Assembly: GCA_944326915.1 (NCBI GenBank)
Contig: CALVFT010000001.1
Location: 124,001 to 188,000 of the forward strand
From: Candidatus Gastranaerophilales bacterium
GTDB lineage: Bacteria > Cyanobacteriota > Vampirovibrionia > Gastranaerophilales > Gastranaerophilaceae
Reading direction: 5' to 3'
Length of the DNA: 64,000 nt
This document shows positions 33,812 through 44,032 of this stretch, one piece after another. Below the pieces are notes generated by a model that saw only the letters and a list, made by a program, of their open reading frames with translations, did not search any database and had not been told where the DNA came from. Within the stretch, counting starts at the first letter, position 1. Each line of letters opens with the position of its first letter. The position numbers were made by a program, and so were the translations under genes.

Positions 33812-34948
33812 ATGACAGTAGAAGTTATAGAAAAAGAAACAGGCAAACAATCCTCGGTAACATTGCTTGATAAATACATATTGAGACAAGTTATCGAAAT
33901 GTTTATAATGGGTGTAGCAGTATTTACATCAATCATCTTTGCATCTGATACTTTTATCACATTGATTAAACAAATTTCTCTTTTTGGAATTCCATTTAAT
34001 GTTGCATTAATGATGATTGTATTAAACCTTCCACAAGTTATTGTAATGACAATACCTATGGGAGTTTTGCTAGCTACTGTAATGACTCTTAACGGTTTGA
34101 GTTTAAAGTCTGAAATAACCGTAATGCGAGCTTGTGGAATCGGTTTAAATAGAATTGCCAAACCAATTTTTTTATTTGCATTAGTTATGTCAGTATTCAG
34201 CTTCATCATAAATGAAAGTGTTGTACCAGTAATGACAAAACAATCAAAAGATTTAGCATTATGGGCACTTGGACAAAAAAATATTCCAGAAGGCAAACAA
34301 AATTTTGTATTCAAAGAACCTTCAGAAGATGGCGGACTGAAAAGATTATTCTATGTAGGATACTGCGAAGATAAAATTCTACACAACATAACCGTGTTAG
34401 ATGCTGCCAAAGAAGGTTCAATACAAGTTCTTCAAGCAACAGAGGGAAAGACTTCTCCTGAAGGATGGAACTTCCAAAAAGGTGCGGTATACACAATTGG
34501 TGATGAAGGTAAGATATTAAACACAACTCTTTTTGACGAGTCTGTTATTAAGTTTGGGCTTGATATGTCAAAAGAATTGAATAAAAATGTTGCGAAAGAA
34601 ATGAATTTTACAAAATTAATTCATTATATCAAGCACAATCATATATCTGATGAGCAAAAAAATATAATACATATAGAACTTTGGGATAAACTTGCTCTGC
34701 CTCTTACGACTTTGGCTTTTGTACTTGTTGGTGTTCCACTTGCGATAACTCCACCAAGGGTGAGGTATAACAGAGGATTTTTATTCAGTATTCTCATTAT
34801 TTTTGCATATTATCTTGTGCGAGCACTGTCAATTTCGTTTGGCGAAGCAGGAACACTGCATCCATTCTTAGCGGCTTGGATGCCAAATATAGTTTTGACA
34901 CTGTTCGGTTCAATAATTTATTACAAAAAGGTTTACACAATAGAATAA
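33812..34948 (+). CDS. LptF/LptG-family permease (lipopolysaccharide export)
   Basis: Inner-membrane permease of the YjgP/YjgQ family that extracts LPS with the LptB ATPase. The 378 residues have three N-terminal transmembrane segments (first two about 30-50 and 68-90), a periplasmic beta-jellyroll (about 140-270) and three C-terminal segments with the motif GVPLAITPPRVRYNRGF. Only one permease is in the window; Melainabacteria-type genomes may use a single one (inference). The next gene starts 4 bp after its stop. Confidence 0.86.
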   Translation: MTVEVIEKETGKQSSVTLLDKYILRQVIEMFIMGVAVFTSIIFASDTFITLIKQISLFGIPFNVALMMIVLNLPQVIVMTIPMGVLLATVMTLNGLSLKSEITVMRACGIGLNRIAKPIFLFALVMSVFSFIINESVVPVMTKQSKDLALWALGQKNIPEGKQNFVFKEPSEDGGLKRLFYVGYCEDKILHNITVLDAAKEGSIQVLQATEGKTSPEGWNFQKGAVYTIGDEGKILNTTLFDESVIKFGLDMSKELNKNVAKEMNFTKLIHYIKHNHISDEQKNIIHIELWDKLALPLTTLAFVLVGVPLAITPPRVRYNRGFLFSILIIFAYYLVRALSISFGEAGTLHPFLAAWMPNIVLTLFGSIIYYKKVYTIE

Positions 34949-34952
34949 AACT

Positions 34953-35504
34953 ATGAAACTCAATGATTACGATTTGAATATACTTAATGACTCCTCCTTT
35001 AAAGAAATTGATGATGAATCAATGAAATTAAAATACTCAATCATAGAAAAAGAAGAAGAATTACAACAACTTCAAAACAAAATTAAAGGAATGGAAATTC
35101 TAGGCAAGTTACTTGATGTTATGGAGCTAAAAATCCAAGCAAAAAAACTTGAGAACGAACTTATAGAATTAAAAAATCAGTATGCAAAACGTAATTTATC
35201 TGAAAAATTAACAGATACAATTTCTGGCACAAACATTAAGCCAAAACCCAAAGCCCCACTTATTATTCGCTTACAAAAATTGTTTACAAGGAAAATATTA
35301 CCTAAAATCTCAAAAAAATTCCAGTCAATTAAGGACATAAGCGAATCTCTTGAAACACTTTCAAGCATAAATCAAAACATTGATGAGCTTATCCAAATGA
35401 AAGTACCTTATGGAGAAACCGCTCAAAATTACGAAAAACTGACAGCATACTTATATAAAGCAAATAAAATTCACGCACAACTGAGCAAAACTGTAAATAA
35501 ATAA
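34953..35504 (+). CDS. Hypothetical coiled-coil protein
   Basis: This 183-residue protein has a long N-terminal coiled coil (about 25-80) and a basic middle (KPKAPLIIRLQKLFTRKILP) that might touch a membrane, then another helix. It is placed 4 bp after the LptG-type gene and is probably cotranscribed. There is no Shine-Dalgarno. A TAGAAT ends 6 nt before the ATG, but this overlaps the upstream stop codon and may be chance. The family is not recognised. Confidence 0.65.
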   Translation: MKLNDYDLNILNDSSFKEIDDESMKLKYSIIEKEEELQQLQNKIKGMEILGKLLDVMELKIQAKKLENELIELKNQYAKRNLSEKLTDTISGTNIKPKPKAPLIIRLQKLFTRKILPKISKKFQSIKDISESLETLSSINQNIDELIQMKVPYGETAQNYEKLTAYLYKANKIHAQLSKTVNK

Positions 35505-35505
35505 T

Positions 35506-35547
35506 AAAACTCCCATATATCTTTTAACTTGCTTATGGAGGTTTTTT
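35506..35547 (+). terminator. Probable terminator after the lptG-type operon
   Basis: Imperfect inverted repeat AAAACTCCCATA / TATGGAGGTTTT with a T6 tail. Confidence 0.6.
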
Positions 35548-35587
35548 ATTTTAAAATTAATACAAAAGACTAGCTTAAGGAGATAAT

Positions 35588-37051
35588 ATGAACGAGCTTT
35601 TAAAAAAATCAGCAACAGAGCAAAGTCAAGCTCTTAAAAATAAAGAAATTTCAGCTGTTGAATTGACAAATGCTGCTTTTGAAAGAATTGATGAATTAGA
35701 TGAAAAACTTGGTGCATTCAATTCTTTAACAAAAGAAATTGCATTAAATACAGCTAAAAAAGTTGATGAAAAAATTGCAAAAGGAGAAGAATTGCCACTA
35801 CTAGCTGGTGTACCTCTTGCATTGAAAGATAATATGAATTTGAAAGGTTCAAAAACAACGGCTTCTTCAAAAATTTTGGAAAACTTTGTATCACCTTTCA
35901 ACGCAACTGTTACAGATAAATTATTAGGTAACCTTGTTCCAATCGTAGGTAAAGCCAACCTTGATGAATTTGCAATGGGATCATCTAATGAAAACTCTGC
36001 ATTTAAAAAAGTTCACAACCCTTGGGATTTGAAAAAAGTTCCTGGCGGTTCATCAGGCGGTTCTGCGGCATCAGTTGCAGCTTGTGAAGCTACTTTAGCA
36101 CTAGGTTCAGATACAGGTGGTTCTATCAGATTACCTGCTTCATTCTGCGGGATCGTAGGTATGAAACCTACATATGGACGTGTTTCAAGATACGGTCTAA
36201 TCGCATTTGCATCTTCTTTGGATCAAATAGGGCCTTTTGCTAGAACAGTTGAAGATGCTGCTAATTTGTTAGAAGTTATTTCTGGTCATGACCCTAAAGA
36301 TTCAACATCACTTGACCTTCCTGTAGAACATTATGCTGCAAGCTTAAATAATGACATCAAAGGAATGAAAGTCGGTGTAATCAAAGAACTTATGACTGAA
36401 GGTCTGTCAGAAGATGTTCAAAAAGCTATGGAAAGAGCTATTGAAGACTACAAAAAGCTAGGTGCAGAAATCGTAGAAATTTCATTACCAAACCTAAAAC
36501 ATTCAATAGGTATCTACTACATCTTAGCTACAGCAGAGTGTTCTTCAAACTTAGCTCGTTTTGACGGCGTAAGATACGGATATAGAACTCCTGATGCACA
36601 AAACTTGATGGAAATGTATACAAAATCTCGCGCAGAAGGTTTCGGACCTGAAGTTAAACGTCGTATAATGCTTGGAACTTATGCATTATCATCAGGATAT
36701 TATGATGCATATTACAAAAAAGCTCAACAAATGAGAGCTTTGGTAACTCAAGATTTTGTAGAAGCATTCAAGAAAGCTGATATTTTAATATCACCAACTT
36801 GTCCTAATACAGCATTCGAACTAGGAGCTAAAGCATCAGATCCATTAGCAATGTACTTGACTGATATTGCAACAATTTCTGCAAACTTGGCAGGTATTCC
36901 AGGAATGAGCGTTCCTGCAGGATTTGACAAAGATGGTATGCCAATCGGTTTACAAATCCTTGCTCCTCAATTGCAAGAAAGCAGATTGTTCAATGCTGCT
37001 CACAAGTTTGAAAGAGCTAATGATTACTACTTGAAATTGGCTAACATCTAG
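35588..37051 (+). CDS. gatA: Aspartyl/glutamyl-tRNA amidotransferase subunit A
   Basis: GatA hydrolyses glutamine to supply ammonia for converting Glu-tRNA-Gln (and Asp-tRNA-Asn) in the GatCAB complex. The 487 residues show the amidase catalytic triad: Lys80 in ALKDNMNLKG, the cis-serine in GGSSGGSAASVAA (about 155) and the nucleophile Ser179 in SDTGGSIRLP. The length is normal. AAGGAGA precedes the ATG. gatB and gatC are not adjacent, so the complex is split in this genome. Confidence 0.95.
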   Translation: MNELLKKSATEQSQALKNKEISAVELTNAAFERIDELDEKLGAFNSLTKEIALNTAKKVDEKIAKGEELPLLAGVPLALKDNMNLKGSKTTASSKILENFVSPFNATVTDKLLGNLVPIVGKANLDEFAMGSSNENSAFKKVHNPWDLKKVPGGSSGGSAASVAACEATLALGSDTGGSIRLPASFCGIVGMKPTYGRVSRYGLIAFASSLDQIGPFARTVEDAANLLEVISGHDPKDSTSLDLPVEHYAASLNNDIKGMKVGVIKELMTEGLSEDVQKAMERAIEDYKKLGAEIVEISLPNLKHSIGIYYILATAECSSNLARFDGVRYGYRTPDAQNLMEMYTKSRAEGFGPEVKRRIMLGTYALSSGYYDAYYKKAQQMRALVTQDFVEAFKKADILISPTCPNTAFELGAKASDPLAMYLTDIATISANLAGIPGMSVPAGFDKDGMPIGLQILAPQLQESRLFNAAHKFERANDYYLKLANI

Positions 37052-37077
37052 ACTTTATTAAAATAATTTTCAATATA

Positions 37078-37106
37078 AAAAAAGCGGTTTTACTAACCGC
37101 TTTTTA
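37078..37106 (+). terminator. Rho-independent terminator after gatA
   Basis: Stem AAAGCGGTT / AACCGCTTT, loop TTACT, with a T tail. It abuts the stop of the convergent pilin gene and may serve both. Confidence 0.87.
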
Positions 37107-37913
37107 TTTGCAATTATGTTGCTTATTATGACCTATTTTATTCGGGCAATGCCGATAATCCGCATTATCATAAAGCATAATCCAAGCCGTACAAGTTCCC
37201 AACGCAGCCCTTGGCTCATTTCCAATACATCCTTTTTCAAAACTTTCCAATTGAACTGTATCCAAAGGAGATCCATATGGTCTTACACCATCTTTAAAAA
37301 TCTTAAATCTAAACAAATCATCTCCATCTTTATTTGGACCTTTAGGACCATTTATATCAACATAAAATGACCCACATACACGCATATAAGCATCCCAACC
37401 ACTCATAGCATCTTTCACTTGCCCTGTACACCAGTATTGAGTATAATCACCCGCATGTGGAATAATTACTAAAGTAATACCATCTTTCAAAACATATATA
37501 TTTGTTTCAGCTGGAGGTATAGTTGCATCAGGAATACCACCAGTTGATTCAAACAATCGCTTTGAGTATTGTTTAGAAATACATTGCTCTCGCTTAATCC
37601 AATTACAAGTTTTTACAGGTTCTAAATACTTTGAAATATACTTATTAAAAGTTATGTGGGTTAAAGTTTTTTCATCTCCTGAATTAAAGCCCGAAGTCCA
37701 TGTATCTACACTTCCATAATCATTTATTGCTCTTTGTAATGCTTCAGAAACTATGCTATAAGACTTTTTCACCTTGGCTTTTATTACAATATCTTGAAAA
37801 TGACCAACTAAAAAAGGAATTGTAAGAGCTGCAACAATACCAATTATTCCCAATGTTATCAAAACTTCAGCTAAAGTAAATCCAAATTTTCTTAAGTTAT
37901 TGTGATTTTTCAT
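37104..37913 (-). CDS. Type II secretion/type IV pilin-like protein, switch-cassette copy C
   Basis: The 269-residue prepilin-like protein has the leader MKNHNNLRKFG and the motif FTLAEVLITLGIIGIVAALT. The globular domain has DINGPKGPNKDGDDLFRFKI and ends in DNADYRHCPN. It is more diverged from copies A and B in the globular part. The start is ATG 37913, 6 nt after TATACT and without Shine-Dalgarno. The upstream leader ORF carries a G10 tract and is out of frame. Confidence 0.86.
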   Translation of the reverse strand: MKNHNNLRKFGFTLAEVLITLGIIGIVAALTIPFLVGHFQDIVIKAKVKKSYSIVSEALQRAINDYGSVDTWTSGFNSGDEKTLTHITFNKYISKYLEPVKTCNWIKREQCISKQYSKRLFESTGGIPDATIPPAETNIYVLKDGITLVIIPHAGDYTQYWCTGQVKDAMSGWDAYMRVCGSFYVDINGPKGPNKDGDDLFRFKIFKDGVRPYGSPLDTVQLESFEKGCIGNEPRAALGTCTAWIMLYDNADYRHCPNKIGHNKQHNCK

Positions 37914-37919
37914 ATCACT

Positions 37920-37947
37920 AGTATAACATTTTTTTATGTTTTTACAA
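37920..37947 (-). promoter_or_regulatory. Conserved leaderless promoter of pilin copy C
   Basis: TTGTAA, 16 bp ending TGT, TATACT (37925-37920), then 6 nt to ATG 37913. Confidence 0.65.
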
Positions 37948-37972
37948 GAAGGCAAAATACTGCAAAATAAGC

Positions 37973-38017
37973 TTAGATAGTCGCCCCCCCCCCGAGTTGT
38001 CTACATAATTTCAACAT
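37973..38017 (-). CDS. Leader ORF with G10 tract, out of frame with pilin C
   Basis: This 14-codon frame (MLKLCRQLGGGATI) starts at ATG 38017, eight bases after GGAGG, and ends at TAA 37973. An ATG at 38023 in the same frame is too close to the ribosome site. One more G (or two fewer) would fuse it to the pilin at 37913 without a stop. Confidence 0.55.
   Translation of the reverse strand: MLKLCRQLGGGATI
37984..37993 (-). repeat. Poly-G tract (10) of pilin cassette C
   Basis: Ten Cs on the plus strand, 70 nt upstream of the pilin ATG and 24 nt after the leader ATG. Confidence 0.85.
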
Positions 38018-38108
38018 TTTCATTACCTCCTTATACAAAATATTCAACATATTTATTTTAGTTTATTTTTAATATATCCGCAATATTATTAAATTTATCT
38101 TAACTAAA

Positions 38109-38372
38109 TTAAAACTTATTGAACAATTCACTCAAATTTTTACGATACATATTCCAAGCTTTGACGAAAGCAACTATTCTTTTTACCGGATTAATAGAGT
38201 GATGACCGGAATTTTGAACCATTTTGATATAGACATCTTTTGTCTTCGGAGTCATTTTATCGTAATGTCTAACCCCTGTATCTACTTGTTTTACTAACTT
38301 TCTTCCTTTATTGGCATAAGCAAATGCTTCAAGTCCGGAATTTAGACCATTCCTTATTTGTTGGAGTTTCAT
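38109..38372 (-). CDS. Small hypothetical protein
   Basis: This 87-residue basic protein (MKLQQIRNGLNSGLEAFAYA) has no signal peptide or clear membrane segment. AGAGGCGA lies before the ATG. The family is not recognised. It is the last of three consecutive small minus-strand genes (39049 to 38109). Confidence 0.6.
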   Translation of the reverse strand: MKLQQIRNGLNSGLEAFAYANKGRKLVKQVDTGVRHYDKMTPKTKDVYIKMVQNSGHHSINPVKRIVAFVKAWNMYRKNLSELFNKF

Positions 38373-38432
38373 GTATATTCGCCTCTCTTTCCATATAAAT
38401 TATATAATAAAGATATTCTTAAAGAAACAATA

Positions 38433-38456
38433 AAAAAAGGCTTTTTACAGCCCTTA
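38433..38456 (-). terminator. Probable terminator after the gene at 38454
   Basis: On the minus strand, AAGGGCT, loop, AGCCTT with one bulge, followed by TTTT. Confidence 0.55.
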
Positions 38457-38687
38457 ATTATAATAATTATTTATATCTTGCAAAATCCTTTCATACTCAT
38501 AAGCAAGAATTGATGCCATTTCTAAGTCTCCTTTAGCTCTTGCAAGTTCAAGCTGACAAAATTTCAAATTTGCATTTCTTTTCAGATCTACTAAATTTTG
38601 TGGTTGCTTAATTTCAGAAGCCAAATACTCTTGAGCATATAAATAATTATTACTTAGATAATTATTTCCTTGTTGCAATCTATCCAT
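38454..38687 (-). CDS. Small hypothetical protein
   Basis: This 77-residue helical protein (LQQGNNYLSNNYLYAQEYLA; FCQLELARAKGDLEMASIL) has AAAAGGAG seven bases before the ATG. It lies 11 bp after the gene ending at 38699, so the two are probably an operon. The family is not recognised. Confidence 0.6.
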   Translation of the reverse strand: MDRLQQGNNYLSNNYLYAQEYLASEIKQPQNLVDLKRNANLKFCQLELARAKGDLEMASILAYEYERILQDINNYYN

Positions 38688-38698
38688 TAAATCTCCTT

Positions 38699-39049
38699 TT
38701 ATGCAGTTTCTTTTTTGTTGATATCAAAAATACTTACATTCATCGGAATATGAGAAGGAATTGCAGAACTTTTATTCCTACTTTCAGAATCAGAACTTTC
38801 AGGTTTTATACCAGCCTGCTCATTTACTTGAGTCCTTTGATTTTCAGAAAGTAGTTTTGTATAATTCTCCTTTTCTCTACCTGCAACAAATACAGATAAT
38901 TCTTTTGCGTTTGACCCATTATAATGAGCAATCCTTGTTAAAGATATAGGAGTTCTGCCATTATAATTTTCAGTACCTGCAAGTTTTGCCATATCTTCCG
39001 GCTTAAAATTTGGAAACTGCGTAAAAACATCCCCGACTGTAATACCCAT
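38699..39049 (-). CDS. Hypothetical protein
   Basis: This 116-residue protein has the N-terminal half FTQFPNFKPEDMAKLAGTEN, a LTRIAHYNGSNAKELSVFV helix and a Ser/Asn-rich tail. The middle faintly resembles a small HTH, but I cannot support it. GGGAAAGGA precedes the ATG. The (TTAGG)16 repeat (in its orientation) begins about 75 bp upstream. Confidence 0.6.
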   Translation of the reverse strand: MGITVGDVFTQFPNFKPEDMAKLAGTENYNGRTPISLTRIAHYNGSNAKELSVFVAGREKENYTKLLSENQRTQVNEQAGIKPESSDSESRNKSSAIPSHIPMNVSIFDINKKETA

Positions 39050-39123
39050 ATAATAACCATCCTTTCCCTTAGTCTTATATTTTTATAAAAACAAAAAACT
39101 AAAAAAAATTGCGTACTCAATGC

Positions 39124-39203
39124 CCTAACCTAACCTAACCTAACCTAACCTAACCTAACCTAACCTAACCTAACCTAACCTAACCTAACCTAACCTAACC
39201 TAA
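39124..39203. repeat. Pentanucleotide tandem repeat (CCTAA)16
   Basis: Sixteen perfect, uninterrupted CCTAA units (TTAGG on the minus strand). The array ends 7 bp before a perfect TATAAT at 39211, so its last units occupy the -35 region of that box. Confidence 0.97.
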
Positions 39204-39395
39204 CAGGCAGTATAATGGAGTTTCAGACCATTTTAAATTAATCTTTACATTTCGTTACATTTAAATAACAGACTATTATTATAGCCTGCTATTTGTTATC
39301 TTCTTCTTTATATTTTTTAAGCTTTATAGTATCACCTTCTATTGTAATACATAGCTCATCAGTATATTTATACTTTTATTCCTAAAACACATATC

Positions 39396-39424
39396 TTGAC
39401 AAGGTTGAAAAAAACTAATATTAT
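39396..39424 (+). promoter_or_regulatory. Promoter of the pilin-like gene at 39465
   Basis: Consensus TTGACA (39396-39401), 17 bp, TATTAT (39419-39424). The leader is about 35 nt with CAGGAG. A second -10-like TATAAT lies at about 39437. Confidence 0.7.
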
Positions 39425-39464
39425 ATTTGAGAATGTATAATATCCATAATGTACAGGAGTTTTA

Positions 39465-40169
39465 ATGAGAAAACCTTCTTTCACGCTAGCAGAAGTACTA
39501 ATCACGCTTGGAATAATTAGTGTTGTCGCAGCACTGACAATACCTAGCCTCATTGGTAAATATAAGGAAAGAGCAATTATTTCAAAATATAAAAAAATGT
39601 ATTCAACAATTTCAAATGCATATAATCTTGCAATAGTTGAACATGGTGATCCTGCGAATTGGGGGATAGAAGATAGAGCTGAATTTTTAAATCGAATTAC
39701 ACCATATTTGAATATCCTTGAAAAATGCTACAATAAAAAAGGATGCACATCAAAAGGAAACTTTGTATCACTTTCAGGCGAATTAATGTGGCAAAATTTA
39801 TATGATAATACCTCAATGCCAAAAGTACGATTGTATGACGGTTCTTCAATTATAATGAGTGGATTACCTCATCCTAATTGCATTTATAACTATACAAATC
39901 CAGATGGGAGTATCACACCATTCAAAAATTTATGTGCTTCAATTTACATAGTAATATCAGATACCAAATCTACAAATTATAAAAACTATTATGGCAAAGA
40001 CTTTTTCAACTTACAATTTACAAGACAAGGGGTGTATCCCATAGGTTATGATAGAGAAGACAGTATCATTAAAGCCAGCTGCGATAAAGATAATCATGGT
40101 AGCGGCAACGGAGACACTTGCGGTACATGGATACAGAGATATGACAATATGGATTACTACTTTAAATAA
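39465..40169 (+). CDS. Type II secretion/type IV pilin-like protein, no switch cassette
   Basis: This 234-residue prepilin-like protein has the short leader MRKPS, then FTLAEVLITLGIISVVAALT. The globular domain ends in DNMDYYFK, the tail motif shared with copies A and B. Two Cys pairs are visible (CYNKKGC, and CDKD...CGTW). It has a conventional Shine-Dalgarno (CAGGAG) and consensus promoter instead of the poly-G cassette. Confidence 0.86.
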   Translation: MRKPSFTLAEVLITLGIISVVAALTIPSLIGKYKERAIISKYKKMYSTISNAYNLAIVEHGDPANWGIEDRAEFLNRITPYLNILEKCYNKKGCTSKGNFVSLSGELMWQNLYDNTSMPKVRLYDGSSIIMSGLPHPNCIYNYTNPDGSITPFKNLCASIYIVISDTKSTNYKNYYGKDFFNLQFTRQGVYPIGYDREDSIIKASCDKDNHGSGNGDTCGTWIQRYDNMDYYFK

Positions 40170-40185
40170 AGTTTAAAGTTATATA

Positions 40186-40221
40186 AAAAAAGGCGAAGTT
40201 GAAATTCAACTTCGCCTTTTT
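40186..40221 (+). terminator. Rho-independent terminator between a pilin gene and dnaK
   Basis: Long stem AAGGCGAAGTTGAA / TTCAACTTCGCCTT flanked by A and T runs. It is suitable for both convergent genes. Confidence 0.9.
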
Positions 40222-40242
40222 GAGCAAATTGTGTATGAAATA

Positions 40243-42087
<1,845 letters not shown>

Positions 42088-42198
42088 TTATCTCCTTTAC
42101 TAATAATTACTTACTTTTCTACTGTAATTATGTTATAACATTGATTTTTCTAATTCTTAAAAAAATAAACAAAAAATTAATAATTCAAACAGAAAAAT

Positions 42199-42227
42199 AA
42201 AAAAACGGGAATTAACCCCGTTTTTTA
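42199..42227 (-). terminator. Rho-independent terminator after the gene at 42236
   Basis: Stem AAAACGGG / CCCGTTTT on the minus strand with a long T tail. Confidence 0.85.
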
Positions 42228-42235
42228 TCCTCTAA

Positions 42236-42562
42236 TTATTCCTCTACCGCTGCACCTGCACCAGTAGATTGGCCTGGTAGACATACTCCAAATTGACAAT
42301 TTGAATTATACTGACTTTGAGGGACATTTGTCTCTGATTGGGTATTTATCAATTCATCATAATATGGTTTTTTATATGTAGGCTGAAATGCATTTGGTCT
42401 TTGCATTTCCTGAAGGTTATTCGGAGCTAATCTTTCACTTAGAGGTGGAGATTCCCAATTAGATCTAACTGACACATTGCATGCCCCACCTGTTATACTA
42501 CAAGCAGCATATACAGGCATAGACAACAATAATATAGCTAGTGCCAAAATAATATTTCTCAT
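42236..42562 (-). CDS. Small secreted hypothetical protein
   Basis: This 108-residue protein has a signal peptide (MRNIILALAILLLSMPVYA). The mature part has four Cys (CSITGGAC, and CQFGVC) and many Asn, Gln and Pro. AAAGG lies before the ATG. The family is not recognised. Confidence 0.68.
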   Translation of the reverse strand: MRNIILALAILLLSMPVYAACSITGGACNVSVRSNWESPPLSERLAPNNLQEMQRPNAFQPTYKKPYYDELINTQSETNVPQSQYNSNCQFGVCLPGQSTGAGAAVEE

Positions 42563-42682
42563 AACTTACCAACCTTTCAAATTAGTTTACTATTAAATCA
42601 TAAACTACTATTTGCTAAGTTACATTCTCTTAAAGTGTAATAAAAAAACTTAATCGGAAGTTTTATACAATAAATATATATT

Positions 42683-43099
42683 TTATTTAAGTTTCTTCTT
42701 TGAAAGTTTTGCAAATACTTCACTAAAGGGAATAATAGGCTCCATTTTATAACCACAATCATCAGATAATGCTCCACCCATTGAAAATAACTCTTCCTGT
42801 GGATAACGTCTGCATATCCCCGGACGAGTTTTATGGATTTTACATTTATGCGTTTCCTTATCCAAGTTTTGACACTCGAAAATTAAACCAATATCATCTT
42901 TGCCAATAACCTTTAAATACGTATAAAAACGATGAAGATATTGGAGTTTTTCAAACTCTTTTTCATCCTGCACAACATGCTTGTAATGCTTTACATAAAT
43001 TTGAGTACAACATTTACCACAAGCATTACATTTACCTGTTCTGTAATACTTACGACCTAAAATTCTTGACAATATAAACTTTCTTATTCCCTCAAACAT
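42683..43099 (-). CDS. YkgJ-type CxxCxxCC iron-sulfur/zinc-binding protein
   Basis: This 138-residue member of the CxxCxxCC family has CNACGKCC (C24, C27, C30, C31), then CQNLDKETHKC and RPGICRRYP. These cysteines are thought to bind a metal or Fe-S cluster; the biochemical role of the family is not settled. No Shine-Dalgarno is seen. TGATATTAT, an extended -10, ends exactly 6 nt before the ATG, so the mRNA is predicted to be leaderless. Confidence 0.85.
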   Translation of the reverse strand: MFEGIRKFILSRILGRKYYRTGKCNACGKCCTQIYVKHYKHVVQDEKEFEKLQYLHRFYTYLKVIGKDDIGLIFECQNLDKETHKCKIHKTRPGICRRYPQEELFSMGGALSDDCGYKMEPIIPFSEVFAKLSKKKLK

Positions 43100-43475
43100 A
43101 AAAACATAATATCATAAAGTTTTGTAAACTTTTAGTTTTTTATCAGCAAAAATCAATATTGACATGCATTAAGACCTATGTAAGAAAACCGAAAATTTAT
43201 TAACTCATAATAATACTATAACATAACCAAAATAACCAACCTTGACCTCTGATAAAATAACCGAAGAGGTCTTTTTTTGCGTCTTTTGGGAATTTATTTA
43301 TCATATTATAAAGGCTAAAATATGAAATAAATAAGTTAAAAAGGTTACATTTTATTAATTTTAAAGAAAAATGATAATAATTCCTACTTTACAAAATTAA
43401 AGTTATAGTGTAGAATAAATCATGTAGAAAATTAAAAAAATAATTTGAATGTAATTTAAGAAAGGTGGTTACAAA
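43100..43475 (+). other. 376-bp gene-free stretch with an orphan terminator, possible small RNA
   Basis: TTGACA occurs at about 43160. A full terminator, GACCTCT / AGAGGTC plus seven Ts (43244-43278), stands on the plus strand with no gene before it. Downstream are AT-rich sequence and a TAGAAT at about 43412 that could be the -10 of the rubrerythrin gene. A short transcript ending at 43278 would be a small RNA or an attenuated leader. Confidence 0.4.
43106..43114 (-). promoter_or_regulatory. Extended -10 of a predicted leaderless promoter (CxxCxxCC gene)
   Basis: TGATATTAT on the minus strand, ending 6 nt before ATG 43099. Confidence 0.55.
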
Positions 43476-44015
43476 ATGGCAAAATTTGTATGTACAGTAT
43501 GCGGTTGGTCAACAGAAGCTGACAAAGCTCCTGAAAAATGCCCTTTATGTGGTGCTACAACTTTTAAAGAAGTTGGCGGTGCTGAAAAAGTTTATGCTTG
43601 TGAACACAACGTAAAAGATGGCGTTGTTGAAGATAAAGAAGTTACAGAAGGATTAAAAGCTCACTTTATGGGTGAATGTACAGAAGTAGGTATGTACCTA
43701 GCAATGTCAAAAGTAGCTGATAGAGAAGGATATCCTGAAGTTGCTGAAGCTTACAAAAGAATTGCTTATGAAGAAGCTGAACACGCTGCAAAATTTGCAG
43801 AATTGTTAGGTGAAGTAGTTACTCCATCTACAAAAGAAAACCTAACATTACGTGCTGAAGCTGAACATGGTGCTTGCGACGGTAAATTAGCTATCGCTAA
43901 ACGCGCTAAAGAATTAGGCTACGATGCTATCCATGATACTGTTCATGAAATGGCTAAAGATGAAGCTCGTCATGGTAAAGTATTCGATGGTTTATTAAAA
44001 AGATATTTTTCATAA
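43476..44015 (+). CDS. Reverse rubrerythrin (rubredoxin domain first)
   Basis: Peroxide- or oxygen-reducing non-heme iron protein of anaerobes. In 179 residues the rubredoxin-type FeCys4 site comes first (C6, C9, C22, C25; [15 protein letters not shown]). The four-helix diiron domain follows, with the ExxH pairs EEAEHAAKF and KDEARHGKV. Classical rubrerythrins have the opposite domain order. AAAGGTGG lies before the ATG and a terminator follows. It may protect against oxidative stress. Confidence 0.9.
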   Translation: MAKFVCTVCGWSTEADKAPEKCPLCGATTFKEVGGAEKVYACEHNVKDGVVEDKEVTEGLKAHFMGECTEVGMYLAMSKVADREGYPEVAEAYKRIAYEEAEHAAKFAELLGEVVTPSTKENLTLRAEAEHGACDGKLAIAKRAKELGYDAIHDTVHEMAKDEARHGKVFDGLLKRYFS

Positions 44016-44032
44016 TTAACATATCGAATAAT

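Larger units (their letters stand above)
39050..39464. other. 415-bp gene-free stretch with a pentanucleotide repeat and promoters
   Basis: It holds the upstream region of the minus-strand gene at 39049, the (CCTAA)16 array, a TATAAT immediately after the array (39211-39216) and the promoter of the pilin gene at 39465. A short open minus-strand fragment (39289-39375) has no start codon and looks degenerate. Confidence 0.7.

Noticed and set aside
39124-39203. Repeat as a telomere or CRISPR array
   Set aside because: The units are 5 bp without spacers and are internal to ordinary genes, so neither applies.
39289-39375. Short open minus-strand stretch near the (CCTAA)16 array
   Set aside because: It has no start codon, is preceded by a stop, and matches nothing I recognise; at most a gene remnant.
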